DNA of 64,000 nucleotides from CAVSJA01 sp963728145 (GTDB lineage: Bacteria > Bacteroidota > Bacteroidia > Chitinophagales > Chitinophagaceae), in the NCBI GenBank assembly GCA_963728145.1, contig CAVSJA010000006.1, positions 620,001 through 684,000 on the forward strand, read 5' to 3'. Positions 1 to 7,851 of this stretch are shown here, one piece after another. Each line of letters opens with the position of its first letter. The first letter of the stretch is position 1. A program made the position numbers and the translations under genes. The notes under the pieces are model-generated. The model was not told where the DNA came from. It did not search any database and saw nothing but the letters and a program-made list of their open reading frames with translations.

Positions 1-177
1 CGAGAAGTATCTTCTGCCTTGTCTGATATTCGCAAAGGACTTGATAATAAACTACCTGGCGATTTGCTCGCTTCGGATATACGGAGATGTTTGCATTGGT
101 TGGGTGAGATAACGGGAGAGATTACGACCGAGGATCAACTGGATTATATTTTTAGTAAGTTTTGTATTGGGAAATAA
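1..177 (+). CDS. mnmE: tRNA modification GTPase MnmE, 3' end only
   Basis: Frame 1 is open from the first base and ends in TAA at 175-177, giving 58 C-terminal residues. The sequence includes ELxGEITGEITTEDxLDYIFSKFCIGK-like features: a short helix with LGEIT, TEDQLDYIF and the terminal FCIGK. The cysteine in the C-terminal [FC]-I-G-K is the hallmark of MnmE, which with MnmG installs the carboxymethylaminomethyl group on U34 of certain tRNAs. Only the end of the helical C-terminal domain is in the window; the G domain lies upstream. Identification rests on the terminal motif and is firm. Confidence 0.9.
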   Translation, partial: REVSSALSDIRKGLDNKLPGDLLASDIRRCLHWLGEITGEITTEDQLDYIFSKFCIGK

Positions 178-408
178 CCTGGCTACTCCACTTAACTTAA
201 CTTTATTTTACTTATCCCATTCTTTAGCTTCAGTTTTTCAATTTCTTCATCAGGTAAGGAGTGAGACTACTTCCCGATATGCCGAAAGCAAAGGCAACAC
301 AATCAAAAATGCAATAAATCGTTTAATGTAGAGTGATCATGCAGCATGTTTCACATCCTGCAAATCAATGGTTTAAGATAACTGCTTAATCAAAATGATG
401 TAACAATC
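178..408. other. intergenic region, nothing recognised
   Basis: AT-rich spacer between mnmE and the next gene. No hairpin with a T-run, no tRNA-like fold and no clear TAnnTTTG promoter box were seen. Confidence 0.4.
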
Positions 409-1686
409 ATGAAAAAAAATAATACTTATTTATTCATACTGTGCTGGCTGTTGCCGGTAAAGTCATTTGCCCAGCAGAAAGATATTACGGGCATGTGGTA
501 TGGGCAAATAACTATTATCGACACACAAACAGTCAGCATTCCTTACGAGATTGCAGTAAGCGAAGAAAAAGGAAAATTGGTTGGATATTCAAGAATTGTT
601 TTTCATGCTAATGGAAAAGATGAAGCCGGCGTACGAAGTATCAGCATCAGGCGCGAGGGTAACAAGATCATAATGGAAGATGAAGGCTTTATCGAACATA
701 ATTTTTCGGCTAATCCTGCCAAAGGGGTAAAGAAAACAATGATTGTTGTACTCACAACTACGGATAGCGAAATGATACTGGAAGGTTCATGGAGTACTAA
801 CAGGACCCGTACCTACAGGGCGTATAACGGTATTGTTTTGCTAAAAAGAAAGATTGATTTCAAAAAACTGGAATTGTTTAAAAGCCTGGATACTTTAAAC
901 CTGGTTTCCAAATTATCTTTTAAAGACAGGCCGGAAACAGTAGCCGTTGTTGCTGTTGCCGAACCTGTTGAAAAAAAGCCAAAACCGTTACCCGTTGTTT
1001 CGGTGCCGGCGCCGGCTCCTGAATCATTGGGAGTAACAAAAAACACACAACCATCAACAGCTAAAATATCGCCCCCGTCAGAACAAAAGGAATTGCAGAT
1101 GGATACTTTGGCAAAGTCAAACATGAAGCCAGTTGTGAAACCTGCATCTGTGGCACCAAAACCAGGGCCGGTAGTAATCTTTGCAGTTGCGCCAAAACAG
1201 GAGCAAAAAACGCCTCCGCCACCGAAACCTGAATCGGAGAAAAAACCCGTGGTAGTTGCTGTTCAGCCACAACCTAAACCTGCTCCTCCTGTTACGATAG
1301 TGGCACCATCTATTGTACAGGGTGCTGCTGAAATTGAAAAACGTTTTACAAAATCTGATAAGTCATTTTATTTTGAAACAGACAGTTTGTTGCTTACGCT
1401 GTATGATAATGGTGAAGTGGATGGCGATACGGTGACGGTACTAATGAACGGCAATATTATTTTTTCAAAAGTGGGGCTTACTACAAAGGCAAATAGCAAA
1501 ACTATTTACATCGCGTCTAATATGGATTCTGTAAAGCTGGTGATGTATGCCGAAAGCCTTGGCGAAATACCACCTAACACGGGCCTGATGGTTGTGACTG
1601 ATGGTGAAAAAAGATACGAAGTTCGCTTTAGTGCTGATTTGAAAACAAATTCTGCGATTGTATTTCGGAGAAAAAGAAAGGAATGA
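409..1686 (+). CDS. secreted proline-rich protein of unknown function
   Basis: 425 aa. A signal peptide (about residues 1-21, ending SFAQQ) points to export. Residues ~22-150 look like a small beta-rich domain (GMWYGQITI, then alternating strands). Residues ~180-300 are a low-complexity linker rich in Pro, Val, Lys and Ala. Residues ~310-425 form a second beta domain with the LYDNGEVDGDTVTVLMNG stretch often seen in secreted Bacteroidota proteins. The Pro/Lys linker suggests a flexible spacer in the periplasm or at the surface. No enzyme motif is recognised. It stands alone, with >220 bp on both sides. Confidence 0.75.
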   Translation: MKKNNTYLFILCWLLPVKSFAQQKDITGMWYGQITIIDTQTVSIPYEIAVSEEKGKLVGYSRIVFHANGKDEAGVRSISIRREGNKIIMEDEGFIEHNFSANPAKGVKKTMIVVLTTTDSEMILEGSWSTNRTRTYRAYNGIVLLKRKIDFKKLELFKSLDTLNLVSKLSFKDRPETVAVVAVAEPVEKKPKPLPVVSVPAPAPESLGVTKNTQPSTAKISPPSEQKELQMDTLAKSNMKPVVKPASVAPKPGPVVIFAVAPKQEQKTPPPPKPESEKKPVVVAVQPQPKPAPPVTIVAPSIVQGAAEIEKRFTKSDKSFYFETDSLLLTLYDNGEVDGDTVTVLMNGNIIFSKVGLTTKANSKTIYIASNMDSVKLVMYAESLGEIPPNTGLMVVTDGEKRYEVRFSADLKTNSAIVFRRKRKE

Positions 1687-1909
1687 ATAATTTTACCTCT
1701 TTGTACCCTATTTGTACCTCACATCATGTAAAAAAATAATAATCAATCGTTATCACTTTCTGTATTGGGAAGTAGGTTGTTTTCAGCATTAAGCTTAACT
1801 TTAAGCTACTCACGCTATTCTCAAATAACCCCCAATAATAATTGTTTTAGGGAAACAGATTTTCCCAATAGATTAAACTTCCTGGTTCAAAATCTATTGA
1901 GTTATTATT

Positions 1910-2470
1910 ATGAGGATCATTAGAAGTATACAGAATAGGATATATGAGATCCGCGGAGAAAGAGTAATGCTGGATAGCGATTTGGCTGCTCTGTATGACA
2001 CCGAGACTAAATGGCTAAACCTGGCTGTAAAACGAAATATTAAACGATTCCCAAAAGATTTTATGTTCCAGCTGACCGATGAAGAATTTCAGGAATTGAA
2101 GTTTCAAATTGAAACCTCAGAAAAAGAGACTAAATCTTTGAGGTTGCAAATTGCAACCTCAAACGGCAGGGGTGGCAGGCGATTTCTACCATATGTTTTT
2201 ACCGAACAGGGCGTTGCCATGTTAAGCGGGATTCTAAACTCTGACAAGGCTATTACCATGAATATTGCTATAATGAGAGCATTTGTGGAATTAAGGCGGG
2301 CATTGCTACTGGAAAGTGATCTGAGGGAGCAATTGAAATTAATAAAGGAGCGACTCGGGGAACATGACGAGCAATTAAATCAGATATACAATGCAATGGA
2401 AAATCTTTTGGATGAAAAAGCAGCCGAAAAGAAATGGCAGAATAGAGATCGAATTGGATTCAAAAAATGA
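1910..2470 (+). CDS. ORF6N domain-containing protein
   Basis: 186 aa. The N-terminal ~90 residues carry the ORF6N signature: IYEIRGERVMLDSDLAALY, then LAVKRNIKRFPKDFMFQLT. A second conserved block follows (YVFTEQGVAMLSGIL, ~110-125). The C-terminus (~140-186) is a charged helix ending in RIGFKK. ORF6N is a presumed DNA-binding domain of phage and plasmid origin that is widespread in Bacteroidota chromosomes; its cellular role is not established. No phage genes are adjacent. A perfect 11-bp hairpin follows 25 bp after the stop. A decayed copy of this gene's 3' end plus hairpin lies at about 9.15-9.32 kb, so the unit has been duplicated or is mobile. Confidence 0.85.
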   Translation: MRIIRSIQNRIYEIRGERVMLDSDLAALYDTETKWLNLAVKRNIKRFPKDFMFQLTDEEFQELKFQIETSEKETKSLRLQIATSNGRGGRRFLPYVFTEQGVAMLSGILNSDKAITMNIAIMRAFVELRRALLLESDLREQLKLIKERLGEHDEQLNQIYNAMENLLDEKAAEKKWQNRDRIGFKK

Positions 2471-2494
2471 GAAATATTAATTGCATGGAATAAC

Positions 2495-2519
2495 ATCTCA
2501 TCACAATTTGTGATGAGAT
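2495..2519 (+). terminator. hairpin after the ORF6N gene
   Basis: ATCTCATCACA (2495-2505), a 3-nt loop and TGTGATGAGAT (2509-2519) pair perfectly. Only a short T-rich stretch (ATTCTTTCT) follows, so it is a weak rho-independent terminator or a mobile-unit end. A near-copy sits at 9294-9315 beside the ORF6N ghost. Confidence 0.55.
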
Positions 2520-2704
2520 ATTCTTTCTGAATAAGGAGACCTGGTACGTTTAGACATCACTATGTAAAAAAACTTGGCAAATTTCATCGCTTTGAGCTAT
2601 TACCAAAATAGCATCCGCTTTATATCTTCAATCCCACCTGTACACTTAGAAATATCATTTGAACCAGGCTCCGATAGCAGCATCCATTTTCAAAACCTTA
2701 TCAT

Positions 2705-3445
2705 ATGCGCTATTACCTCACCGTCATGGCGATGCTCCTTTGCATTGCCATCTACTCACAAACTTCTACACTAAAGGCGATTATTACACCCACTAATATA
2801 GACAGCTTCATTTCGTTTAATAAAACTTTTGAGCAGAACGAAAATAAACCGCCTCCTGCTGATAGTGCTTCTTTCGTATTTAAGAATGGCACGAGAAAAA
2901 TCCTATTCATTGCGGGACATGCAACAAATCATAAAAGAAACGGGGATACAAAATCGGCCGATGGCGGGACAGGAGCGCTGGCTGTATCACTCAATAAGCT
3001 GTTGAATGTACCGGTCTTGTATACCACTTATCTCTCAGAATCGGATCCCAATTTTGAAGACGACAATGCATTCAAAGACACGCTGGCGAAAATCGTAGCT
3101 AAGATCAAACCCATATTTGTTATCGACCTGCACACATCCAATGCTTCTCGTCCATACGAGATTGACTTTGGTACCCTGAATGGAAAATCATTTCTAAAAC
3201 GAAAAGACCTGCTGGCTAAGTTGAAGACTATTTTCAATAATGAAGGATTAAACAATCAATCCCAGGATTTCTTTTCCGCAAGTGAAAACAAAACCATTAC
3301 CCGATTTCTGCATGATAGAAATATTCCCTGTATTCAATTGGAGATTAATTTCAATAATCTGTCTCCCGACAAAGGAAATCTTCAGGCTCAGCGAACAGCG
3401 CAATTATTGCAGAGCTTGTACCGGTTTGTGAATACGACTAATTGA
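2705..3445 (+). CDS. secreted N-formylglutamate amidohydrolase-like hydrolase
   Basis: 246 aa with a signal peptide (about 1-20, ending IYSQ). Residues ~65-100 hold FIAGHATNHKRNGDTK followed by ADGGTG, and ~140-160 hold FVIDLHTSNASRPYEIDFGT. The first His, the conserved acidic residues and the D-L-H motif resemble the metal site of the N-formylglutamate amidohydrolase (FGase) family. A late LEINF motif (residue ~215) fits the same fold. The start at 2705 gives a proper signal peptide; an overlapping upstream frame from 2574 has no such support. Substrate unknown: family members hydrolyse amide bonds, and export argues against the classical histidine-degradation role. Confidence 0.6.
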   Translation: MRYYLTVMAMLLCIAIYSQTSTLKAIITPTNIDSFISFNKTFEQNENKPPPADSASFVFKNGTRKILFIAGHATNHKRNGDTKSADGGTGALAVSLNKLLNVPVLYTTYLSESDPNFEDDNAFKDTLAKIVAKIKPIFVIDLHTSNASRPYEIDFGTLNGKSFLKRKDLLAKLKTIFNNEGLNNQSQDFFSASENKTITRFLHDRNIPCIQLEINFNNLSPDKGNLQAQRTAQLLQSLYRFVNTTN

Positions 3446-3450
3446 GTGAG

Positions 3451-3494
3451 GGTTGATTGGTTAATTGGTTAATTGGTTGACTAGTTAGTCGGTT
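3451..3494. repeat. short 9-bp tandem repeat (TTGGTTAAT-like)
   Basis: About four imperfect 9-bp units (GATTGGTTA, ATTGGTTAA, TTGGTTGAC and so on) fill the gap between the convergent genes ending at 3445 and 3494. Probably slippage-derived; no function visible. Confidence 0.6.
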
Positions 3495-3952
3495 CATTCC
3501 AAAATCCGGCGCAAATAATTTACCTGACCGAGGTGATAATTTAAATGCGCCAGTAACTGAACTAATACGTAGCTCATAGAAGTATTCGGTTTGTCAAAAA
3601 ATATCGGGAAAGTTGCTTCCATCTGTTCCTGAGTGAGATCCATCAGTGTTTTGTTGATCATTGGAATTAGCTCCTCGAGTTGAGCAATTAGGACCTTTCT
3701 TTCCACTCCTTTTCTAATAAATTCCTGATCACGATCTCGGATATACCCGGTATTGGCAAGTGTAGCTCCTAAAAGATAATTCAAGCCACCAATAATATGC
3801 AAAGCCAAATTGCCGGCCGAGTTTTTCACAGAACCCTGGGTTCTCCAAAGATTTTCTTCATTTTTGAATAAGTTCAATTCTTCGAAAAGCTTACGAATAT
3901 CTCGTTCATAAAAATTCGCCAGTATAGTATTCAACATAACATATTGATTCAA
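3494..3952 (-). CDS. DinB-like / DUF1572 family protein
   Basis: 152 aa, all-helical. It has the four-helix-bundle layout of DinB-like proteins: FYERDIRKLFEELNLF at the N-terminus, NLALHIIGGLNYLLGA (~48-63) with a metal-ligand-type His, and LVQLLAHLNYHLGQVNYLRR (~128-148) with two further His. These three His positions match the usual Ni/Zn triad of DinB-type thiol transferases and metal-dependent enzymes. No substrate can be deduced. It is convergent with the preceding gene and divergent from the sigma-factor operon. Confidence 0.8.
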   Translation of the reverse strand: MNQYVMLNTILANFYERDIRKLFEELNLFKNEENLWRTQGSVKNSAGNLALHIIGGLNYLLGATLANTGYIRDRDQEFIRKGVERKVLIAQLEELIPMINKTLMDLTQEQMEATFPIFFDKPNTSMSYVLVQLLAHLNYHLGQVNYLRRILE

Positions 3953-4068
3953 ATTATTATTTCAGAGCTAACCTCCTCATTGTATTTCCGAAGTTGTAAA
4001 ATTCTTTAAAAAAACCTCCAATTTTCTGTAACCATTTTACCTTTCCGGAGTAATCTATATACAACCAA

Positions 4069-4623
4069 ATGGCAGCGGTGGCTGAACAAACAGACGAAAT
4101 ACTGATGAGCAATGTGAAAGCAGGTCAGCTGTCCGACCTGGCCGAGCTGTTTGATCGCTATAATGTGTTGTTGTACAATTTCTTTCTAAAGCTTACGGGC
4201 GAAACTGCGGCTAGTGAGGACCTGACTCAGAATTTGTTTTACCGGGTTATCCGGTACCGGCATACGTTCAATTTAGACCAGGGGAGTTTTAAGTCCTGGG
4301 TTTACCAGATGGCAAGGAATCAGCATGCTGATTATTACAAAACAGAAAAAAAGATTTCGGAATTATTCACGCAGCCTGGTGAAGAAATGGAATCGATACC
4401 TGCCAGGGAAGGAGACGAAGAGGATTATCAGCATTTACGGATAGCCTTAGGCAAATTAGGTCCTGTTGAGAGAGAATTAATTGTGCTTAGCCGGTTTGAA
4501 GGCCTGAGGTATGCTGAAATTGCGAAAATGAAAGAGAGTACTGTTGGTGCGATCAAAGTGCAGATTCACCGGGCAATTAAACAACTTAGAAATCTTTATT
4601 TCAACGATAAAGCGAGTTTATGA
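4069..4623 (+). CDS. ECF-type RNA polymerase sigma factor
   Basis: 184 aa. Sigma region 2 spans about 20-90 (LFDRYNVLLYNFFLKL, DLTQNLFYRVIRYRHTF, GSFKSWVYQMARNQHADYY). Region 4 spans about 120-175 (LGPVERELIVLSRFEGLRY, then an HTH with EIAKMKESTVGAIKVQIHRA). Regions 1 and 3 are absent, as in ECF factors. The stop codon overlaps the next start (ATGA, 4620-4623), so it is translationally coupled to its anti-sigma factor. Downstream DUF4097 genes are the likely regulon core, suggesting an envelope-stress type circuit; the signal is unknown. Confidence 0.93.
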   Translation: MAAVAEQTDEILMSNVKAGQLSDLAELFDRYNVLLYNFFLKLTGETAASEDLTQNLFYRVIRYRHTFNLDQGSFKSWVYQMARNQHADYYKTEKKISELFTQPGEEMESIPAREGDEEDYQHLRIALGKLGPVERELIVLSRFEGLRYAEIAKMKESTVGAIKVQIHRAIKQLRNLYFNDKASL

Positions 4624-5432
4624 ATACGAATTGTTCCGATATGCGTCTTTTGTTGATCGATTATATCGATGCGCAGTTGGCTCCTGCCATCCGCAGTAAA
4701 GTGGCTGAGCATTTGCGCAGTTGCACTGACTGCACCCAGGAAATGGAACAGTTCAAAAAGTTATTTGAGGAGATGGCTACAATCAAACTGGAGCAACCTG
4801 GTCCTGCATTGAGAGAGAATTTTAATATCATGTTGCAGTCGGAGTTAAACATTGCAGCAACTACAGAGATGTTGAAGAAACGCAAGGAAGCTAAGGTAGT
4901 TCCAATGAAACCAGCCTGGCTATGGATGCAGATTGCCGCGAGTATTCTGCTGGTGCTGGGTGTTTTGTTTGTGGGCATGCAGTTAGGAGGTCAGCGGTCT
5001 GCAGATTCAGAACTAGCTGGGTTGAAACTTGAAATGCAAAAGATGAAAGAAACGATGATGTTAGATCTTCTCAGGGAAGAATCAGCAAGTGATCGGATAC
5101 AGGCAGTGAGCTATGCAGAAGAACTGAATTTACCGAACCCGAAAATTTTACAGGCTTTGATCAATACGTTAAATACCGATGAAAATTTAAACGTGCGGCT
5201 GGCTGCTGCAAATTCCATTAGCAAATTCATAAGCGATCCAGAGGTGGTCGAGGCGCTTATTACCTCGCTGCGCACGCAAAAGGAGCCATTGGTACAAATC
5301 GCGTTGATCACCATCTTGACTGATAAAAAGGAAAAAAGAGCTTTAGAATCAATCCGGGAAATTATATCTAATAAAGAAACCCTTCCTCCGGTTAAAGAGA
5401 TCGCTGAACAAGGGTTGAAAAAAATCATTTAA
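4620..5432 (+). CDS. transmembrane anti-sigma factor with zinc-finger and HEAT-repeat domain
   Basis: 270 aa. The N-terminal ~50 residues are a zinc-finger anti-sigma domain (C near residue 5, then HLRSCTDC with the H-x3-C-x2-C pattern). A single transmembrane helix lies at about 99-120 (WMQIAASILLVLGVLFVGM). The exported part (~165-265) has HEAT-like repeats: LNTDENLNVRLAAANSISKF, SLRTQKEPLVQIALITIL, IISNKETLPPVKEIAEQGL. The expected role is to hold the coupled ECF sigma factor at the membrane. A periplasmic HEAT domain, instead of a short tail, suggests the signal is read through a protein-protein contact. Confidence 0.85.
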   Translation: MNTNCSDMRLLLIDYIDAQLAPAIRSKVAEHLRSCTDCTQEMEQFKKLFEEMATIKLEQPGPALRENFNIMLQSELNIAATTEMLKKRKEAKVVPMKPAWLWMQIAASILLVLGVLFVGMQLGGQRSADSELAGLKLEMQKMKETMMLDLLREESASDRIQAVSYAEELNLPNPKILQALINTLNTDENLNVRLAAANSISKFISDPEVVEALITSLRTQKEPLVQIALITILTDKKEKRALESIREIISNKETLPPVKEIAEQGLKKII

Positions 5433-5505
5433 TCGTATTCATATTAATCAATTCTAAGCAGCAGTAAAAACTGCAAAGGACTCTTATTGCAAAAAAATAG
5501 AAAAC

Positions 5506-6297
5506 ATGAAAATCAAAAATCACTTACTCGCGCTTGTAGTCTTGTTTGGTACTACAGTAGCTTCTGCGCAACAGGAATTCAAACTGCCGGTTCAAAACAG
5601 CAAGGATGGCAAATTAACGCTGATAGAATTTTCAGGCGATCTTCCTATTGAAGGCTATTCTGGAAACGAAATTATTATTACCGGTGAAGCCCGTAAACCA
5701 GATAATTCAGCAAGGGCAAAAGGACTTAAACCAATTTATCCGGGCGGTGAAGATAATACCGGCATTGCCCTATTTATGGAAAAAAGCGGCAACCAGATAA
5801 GTTTCCGCTGCCTGTTGCCAATAACACATGGCCAGGGCAATTATAAGATAAGGGTGCCCGACAATTTCAAGATAGAAATCGATAATGAATGTGCAAAAGG
5901 ACGCAAAGTGGACCTGCGGAATCTAAAGAATGAAATCGAGATCAAGAATTGCATGGGAATTGATTTGAAAAATGTAACCGGGCCAGTGGTACTTTCCACA
6001 ATCGCCGGAGACGTGAATGTTGTGTTTACAGAATTAAATGTCGACAAACCATTGTCGTTTGCATCGGTGAGCGGTGATATCGATATCACTTTGCCCGCAA
6101 AGGTTGGGGTGGATGTAGAAATGAATACTATAAGCGGAGCAATCTATTCTGATTTCGATTTTCCTTCTAAAGCGGGTGAAAAAGACCTGAAGAAAATCGG
6201 CGGTGGAGGTGGTGTGAAGAGTGAATTGAATGGTGGGGGTGTTTCACTGAAGATCACCAATGTATCCGGCAATATCTATCTCCGTAAGGGGAAATAA
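5506..6297 (+). CDS. secreted DUF4097 beta-helix protein
   Basis: 263 aa with a signal peptide (1-21, ending ASAQQ). The rest is the repetitive short-strand pattern of DUF4097 (putative adhesin): NEIEIKNCMGIDLKNVTGPV, VSGDIDITLPAKV, TISGAIYSDFDFP, VSGNIYLRKGK. The recurring (S/T)-(V/I)-SG-x-I motif marks turns of a right-handed parallel beta-helix. A Gly-rich insert (~225-240, IGGGGGVKSELNGGGV) precedes the last turn. It lies 73 bp after the anti-sigma gene and before a paralogue, so it is presumably co-transcribed. Molecular function unknown. Confidence 0.82.
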   Translation: MKIKNHLLALVVLFGTTVASAQQEFKLPVQNSKDGKLTLIEFSGDLPIEGYSGNEIIITGEARKPDNSARAKGLKPIYPGGEDNTGIALFMEKSGNQISFRCLLPITHGQGNYKIRVPDNFKIEIDNECAKGRKVDLRNLKNEIEIKNCMGIDLKNVTGPVVLSTIAGDVNVVFTELNVDKPLSFASVSGDIDITLPAKVGVDVEMNTISGAIYSDFDFPSKAGEKDLKKIGGGGGVKSELNGGGVSLKITNVSGNIYLRKGK

Positions 6298-6331
6298 TTT
6301 TCAACTCTACATAACTATTAATGAATTAATC

Positions 6332-6973
6332 ATGAAAAATATTTTAGTTATCCTGGGCTTGTTCGTTCTTATAGTTGGAGCAAAGGCACAAAGAGTTGTA
6401 GAAAAAACCATGTCTTTCTCTGGCAAGGATGCAGTAAAACTTGAAATGCATATATCAGACTCGATCGGCATTGCTACCTGGAATAAGAACGAAGTTTATG
6501 TTAAGGCAACCATCAATATAAATAACAACAAGTATAACGATGAGTATAAAGTGCGATTTGACGAGTCGGGTAATACTGTTGCTGTGATGGCCAAATTTGA
6601 AACCGATCGCAAAACAAACTGGAGGGATGATTCTGGTTATCACAGTTCAATTCTATGGGAAGTATTTATTCCGGAGAATGCACGCTTTTCGGTTGACGCC
6701 ATTAACGCAAATATTACGATCGTAGGAAAAACAGACGAAATCAAAGCTTCTACTATCAGTGGGTTTATTGATCTTGCCCTGGCATCAGAGCGAAAAGTGG
6801 ATCTCAAACTCAGCACCGTAACCGGAACAGTGTATAGCAATGTCATTTCTACTGCGGATGCTGGTAGTTCGAAGAAAAAGCATGATGCAAATGTATCCAC
6901 TGAACTCAATGGTGGAGGGAAATTGATAAGCCTTAGAACAGTGAGCGGAGATATTTACTTGCGAAAACAGTGA
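6332..6973 (+). CDS. secreted DUF4097 protein, paralogue of the preceding gene
   Basis: 213 aa from the ATG at 6332, chosen because it gives a clean signal peptide (MKNILVILGLFVLIVGAKAQ); the frame extends upstream to 6260 but overlaps the preceding gene. The mature part has the same beta-helix rungs: NANITIVGKTDEIKASTISG, LSTVTGTVYSNV, TVSGDIYLRKQ. The C-terminal ELNGGGKLISLRTVSGDIYLRK closely matches the end of the upstream copy, so this is a tandem duplication. It is last in the sigma-factor operon, followed at once by a strong terminator. Confidence 0.8.
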   Translation: MKNILVILGLFVLIVGAKAQRVVEKTMSFSGKDAVKLEMHISDSIGIATWNKNEVYVKATININNNKYNDEYKVRFDESGNTVAVMAKFETDRKTNWRDDSGYHSSILWEVFIPENARFSVDAINANITIVGKTDEIKASTISGFIDLALASERKVDLKLSTVTGTVYSNVISTADAGSSKKKHDANVSTELNGGGKLISLRTVSGDIYLRKQ

Positions 6974-7004
6974 GGGATTAACCTGAGCTATGAAAAACAA
7001 ATGG

Positions 7005-7044
7005 ATGGGCCGCCCCGCCATAGGCGGGGCGGCCCATTTTTTTT
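7005..7044 (+). terminator. strong rho-independent terminator closing the ECF operon
   Basis: A 15-bp GC-rich stem, perfect: ATGGGCCGCCCCGCC (7005-7019), loop ATA, GGCGGGGCGGCCCAT (7023-7037), then a run of T to 7044. It sits about 30 bp after the stop of the second DUF4097 gene. Confidence 0.9.
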
Positions 7045-7066
7045 CACTGAATTCTATTGAATAACA

Positions 7067-7843
7067 ATGCAACTAACAGCAAGAATTTTAAGATCGGCAT
7101 CTTTTCTGTCAGTATTTATCATACTTTCTACAAATGTATTTCCAACCTGGTCTGTTATTATTCTTGATTCAACTACCAGAACCATTGGAGTGGCGGGAGC
7201 TTCCTGCACCTTCCAGGTATATGGCATTGCAAAAATTATTACAGGTAAGGGTGCAATTATTGCCCAGGCATATAGTGATGATGGTATAACTAACCAGGGA
7301 CTTGATATGTTGAGGAACGGAGCAAGCCCAAAAGATATCTTAAACAAATTAATCAATACCGGGATTGACAGAGAGGTACCATTCAGGCAGTATGGTGTTG
7401 CCAGTTTTGGCTATTATAATAGCCCTGTAACATTTACCGGTGATAGCATTTCTCATTATCCATTTGCTGCAACTGCTTCTGCGCCGGGAATTACTGTTCA
7501 GGGAAATACTTTGGCAGATAGCCTGGTGGTTCGTGAAGTTTATAAAGCAGTAATTGCTGCAAGAAACAAAGGTCTAAGCATAGAGGAAGTTTTAATGACA
7601 GCATTAGAAGTCGGCTCAAAATACGGAGGAGATAACAGATGCGGATCTCAAACAGCAACTACGGCATTTATTCAAATAGTAAAACCATCTGATACCTACT
7701 GTTCCTATTTAAGCCTGCGTACAGATGGAATAAAGAAAGGCGGTCCCAATGCCATTAAGGTACTAAGAAAGGAACTGAATAGATTAAAAAGAGAATTCCC
7801 CAAAAACAAGTGCACTGAAGTAGCTATCTATCCAAAAGATTAA
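7067..7843 (+). CDS. DUF1028 domain-containing exported protein
   Basis: 258 aa. After a signal sequence (~1-25) comes TWSVIILDSTTRTIGVAGAS, the start of the DUF1028 family, an Ntn-hydrolase-like fold. GKGAIIAQAYSDDGITNQGLDML and FRQYGVASF follow, where the family usually has a Q-R/Q-Y-x-V block. RCGSQTATTAF (~188-200) fits the family's late conserved loop. Biochemical activity of DUF1028 is not established. The gene stands alone after the ECF terminator and converges on the sugar dehydrogenase. Confidence 0.8.
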   Translation: MQLTARILRSASFLSVFIILSTNVFPTWSVIILDSTTRTIGVAGASCTFQVYGIAKIITGKGAIIAQAYSDDGITNQGLDMLRNGASPKDILNKLINTGIDREVPFRQYGVASFGYYNSPVTFTGDSISHYPFAATASAPGITVQGNTLADSLVVREVYKAVIAARNKGLSIEEVLMTALEVGSKYGGDNRCGSQTATTAFIQIVKPSDTYCSYLSLRTDGIKKGGPNAIKVLRKELNRLKREFPKNKCTEVAIYPKD

Positions 7844-7851
7844 TCTCAATC

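Noticed and set aside
2574..2774. 66-codon frame before the FGase-like gene
   Set aside because: No signal or domain; the overlapping gene from 2705 has a clear signal peptide.
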